DNA of 64,000 nt from Perlabentimonas sp041656735 (GTDB taxonomy: Bacteria; Bacteroidota; Bacteroidia; Bacteroidales; Tenuifilaceae): assembly GCA_041656735.1 (NCBI GenBank), contig JBBACY010000012.1, positions 15,635 through 79,634 on the forward strand. Direction: 5' to 3'. Every line of letters starts with the position of its first letter. Within the stretch, counting starts at the first letter, position 1. Shown one piece after another: positions 62,112-64,000 of this stretch. Both the position numbers and the translations under genes were made by a program. The notes beneath the pieces were generated by a model, which made no database searches, was not told the origin of the DNA, and was given only the letters and a program-made list of their open reading frames with translations.

Positions 62112-63593
62112 CTATTCTTGCTCAAGATTGGGAGAAGCTATGGTCTGTAAATTAATTTGACTTAAAATAAACTCCTTTGATTTTTCGGGTTTTAATCCAA
62201 GGGTGCTACCCAGCTGAAGCATCAAGTTGAAAGCCTCATGGAAATCATTTTTTATTTTACCATCCAGTATTGCTTCCTTTATCGAATCTTTAATACTCCC
62301 AACCGGTTTGCTTGGGGAAATACCAAAGACCTGCATAATAATTTCGCCGGTAATTGGGGGCTGAAAATTACGCACTGCATCCTTCTCCTCAATTTCAACA
62401 AGCTTTTGTCGAACCAACTTAAAGTTAGCCAAATAGCGTTGAACTTTAGCATCGTTTTTCGATGTGATATCGGCCTCACAGAGAGTCATTAAATCGTCAA
62501 TATCATCGCCGGCATCAAAAAGCAGCCGCCTAACGGCCGAATCGGTTACCTGCTCGCTCGATAAAATTACGGGACGTAAATGAAGCAAAACCAAGTTTTG
62601 CACATACTTCATTTTTTCGTTTAGGGGAAGTTTAAGCTTACGAAAAATACCCGGTATCATTTTTTTGCCTGCAAACTCATGCCCATGAAATGTCCACCCC
62701 TGCCCTTTTATATACTTCTTTGTAGCCGGCTTTGCAATATCATGCAGTACGGCGGCCCAACGTAGCCATAGGTCATCCGATTTCTCTGCCACATTGTCAA
62801 GCACCTGGAGTGTGTGATAAAAATTATCCTTATGGTTATATTTATCAACCTTATCAACACCCTTAAGAGCTATGAACTCTGGGAAGAACTGTTCTAGCAA
62901 TCCAGTTTCCTCGAGTAGCATAAAGCCAACCGAAGGTTTCTTGGATAGGATAATTTTATTTAACTCATCAACAATACGCTCAACGGAGATTATTTTTAAA
63001 CGCTCCTTATTAATGCTCAGCGCTTTGTATGTATTCGCTTCAATACTAAACTTTAGCTGGGTAGCAAATCGAACGGCCCTCATCATACGGAGCGGGTCGT
63101 CGGAAAAGGTTTGATTTGGATCAAGCGGAGTTCTAATAATCCGATTTTCAATATCACTAACCCCATTAAATGGGTCAACCAGCTGCCCCAGCGTATCGGG
63201 GTGCAAGCTAATGCCCAGGGCATTCATTGTAAAATCTCTACGTCTTTGGTCATCCTCAATGGATCCGTCCTCAACAATTGGTTTTCGCGAGTCGCTGCTG
63301 TATGATTCTTTTCGTGCTCCAACAAATTCAACCTCCCAATCGCCCACCTTAAACTGAGCTGTACCAAAACGTTTAAAAACATTAACCCTTTTTATTCCTA
63401 ACCTTTTAGCTACAAGCTGCGCCAATTCAATACCTGACCCCTGAACCACTATATCAATATCCTTTGAAGCCCGCTTTAAAAATATGTCGCGAACAAAGCC
63501 CCCAATTACATAGGTAGGCCTATTTATTTGCCCGGCAACCTCTGAAATAACCTTAAAAATATTGTCGCTAATATATTGCTGCATATTACTCAC
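62112..63593 (-). CDS. CCA tRNA nucleotidyltransferase / poly(A) polymerase family, with HD domain
   Basis: A 493-residue enzyme that adds or repairs the tRNA 3' CCA end. The nucleotidyltransferase core has YVIGGFVRDIFL, the metal-binding DIDIVVQG and RRDFTMNALGISL, then RMMRAVRFATQL. An HD phosphohydrolase-type domain (AVLHDIAKPATKKY...GWTFHGHEFAGKKM, about 270-300) is present, as in class II CCA-adding enzymes with proofreading or phosphatase activity. Class (CCA-adding versus A-adding) cannot be separated by eye. Confidence 0.93.
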   Translation of the reverse strand: MSNMQQYISDNIFKVISEVAGQINRPTYVIGGFVRDIFLKRASKDIDIVVQGSGIELAQLVAKRLGIKRVNVFKRFGTAQFKVGDWEVEFVGARKESYSSDSRKPIVEDGSIEDDQRRRDFTMNALGISLHPDTLGQLVDPFNGVSDIENRIIRTPLDPNQTFSDDPLRMMRAVRFATQLKFSIEANTYKALSINKERLKIISVERIVDELNKIILSKKPSVGFMLLEETGLLEQFFPEFIALKGVDKVDKYNHKDNFYHTLQVLDNVAEKSDDLWLRWAAVLHDIAKPATKKYIKGQGWTFHGHEFAGKKMIPGIFRKLKLPLNEKMKYVQNLVLLHLRPVILSSEQVTDSAVRRLLFDAGDDIDDLMTLCEADITSKNDAKVQRYLANFKLVRQKLVEIEEKDAVRNFQPPITGEIIMQVFGISPSKPVGSIKDSIKEAILDGKIKNDFHEAFNLMLQLGSTLGLKPEKSKEFILSQINLQTIASPNLEQE

Positions 63594-64000
63594 TTACATT
63601 TTTCTCTATTTAACAGACAAAAATACAACAAAAAACGTGAGTTTTAGTGCTAAAATCACAGCAATGTAATATTACGCAAGCACACGTAACGCACACTTAT
63701 TAACTATCTGTATCTTAAGGTATTTTCAGAATGTGATTTAAAATCATTGGTGTCCGATAAATATTCTAGAATCATTCCAGACTCATTGTTTTTACTGGTT
63801 AAGCCTAGAATAGCCCATATCGGAGGCTTAGTTTTTAACTTGTGTATTATAGCAGAAAACAATGCTCTCAATCCACTTTTCTCAACTATTTACAATTGTT
63901 GGGGCTTTGCCCCAGACCCCACTTACTTTCTTTGTTGCTTCACACCGATTTTAATTTTTAAGAGTGTTCAGCGAGCTCGCCAAAAAACGGCTCGGTTGAA
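63594..64000. other. Right-edge intergenic sequence
   Basis: No gene start was recognised in the last 407 bp. At 63899-63912 a small hairpin (GGGGCTTTGCCCC) lies within a motif that often occurs as a dispersed repeat. The final 60 bases may approach another gene outside the window. Confidence 0.5.

Overview
The window comes from a Bacteroidota chromosome, most likely an anaerobic or facultative member of the Bacteroidales/Marinilabiliales side of the phylum (inference). The evidence is a MurF-Alr fusion, a type IX secretion (T9SS) sorting domain, a CrtD/CruF-type carotenoid pair, an AT-rich background, DnaK ending in EEVK, and a cluster of Mrp/MinD, NifX-like and DUF134 proteins typical of anaerobes. 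Most genes lie on the minus strand.

Layout. 0-5 kb (minus): an envelope-folding operon, guaB followed by a two-parvulin PPIase, a SurA-like lipoprotein and a SurA-like PPIase that runs off the left edge. 5.1-9.2 kb (plus): recQ, a hydroxycarotenoid desaturase and a CruF-like membrane protein; the first two use TTG starts. 9.2-12.5 kb (minus): NAD salvage (pncA, pncB, the latter behind a heptamer-repeat leader) and an MBL-fold hydrolase. 12.6-17 kb: hybrid histidine kinase, heavy-metal P-type ATPase and a small cupin.

17.2-27.6 kb is the accessory region and the most interesting part. Unrelated single genes or gene pairs all lie on the minus strand: a GNAT enzyme, a Fic protein, a membrane HerA-type ATPase, a coiled-coil membrane protein, a decayed orphan, a truncated phage head/toxin fragment, a CcbP-like protein, a TacAT-type toxin-antitoxin pair and an orphan. 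Most are followed within about 0-20 nt of the stop codon by a long imperfect hairpin bounded by AAC/GTT boxes. The hairpins share an arm close to GGGTRTGAAAAGTRG, and a conserved 110-bp repeat is attached to three of them. This has the architecture of integron attC sites and reads as a cassette array without a visible integrase (CALIN-like).

27.7-31 kb: PAS protein, a His-rich periplasmic protein, a membrane AraC regulator and a TPR-like small protein. 31.2-41.5 kb (minus): an Mrp ATPase, then a tight 14-gene run headed by a DUF134 regulator with two palindromic sites at its promoter. It encodes NifX-like proteins, DUF5320 proteins, DUF89, CGGC, two ferredoxin-containing MinD ATPases, a frameshifted radical-SAM protein, peptide deformylase, DUF4405, DUF169, CobO and a VOC protein. 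41.9-45.2 kb (minus): a cobalamin riboswitch heads a surface operon (DUF4465 lipoprotein, SUMF-type protein, T9SS protein), interrupted by a MITE-like inverted-repeat element.

45.6-50.6 kb (plus): fhs, a beta-barrel protein, NAD synthetase with its glutaminase cysteine replaced by Gly, and a Crp/Fnr regulator. 50.6-63.6 kb: mostly housekeeping genes (murF-alr, class III cyclase, RluA-type enzyme, panB, dnaK, a YwqK/MORN-like protein, gap, CCA-adding enzyme), with scattered terminators and palindromic repeats. No rRNA, tRNA, CRISPR array or transposase gene was recognised.
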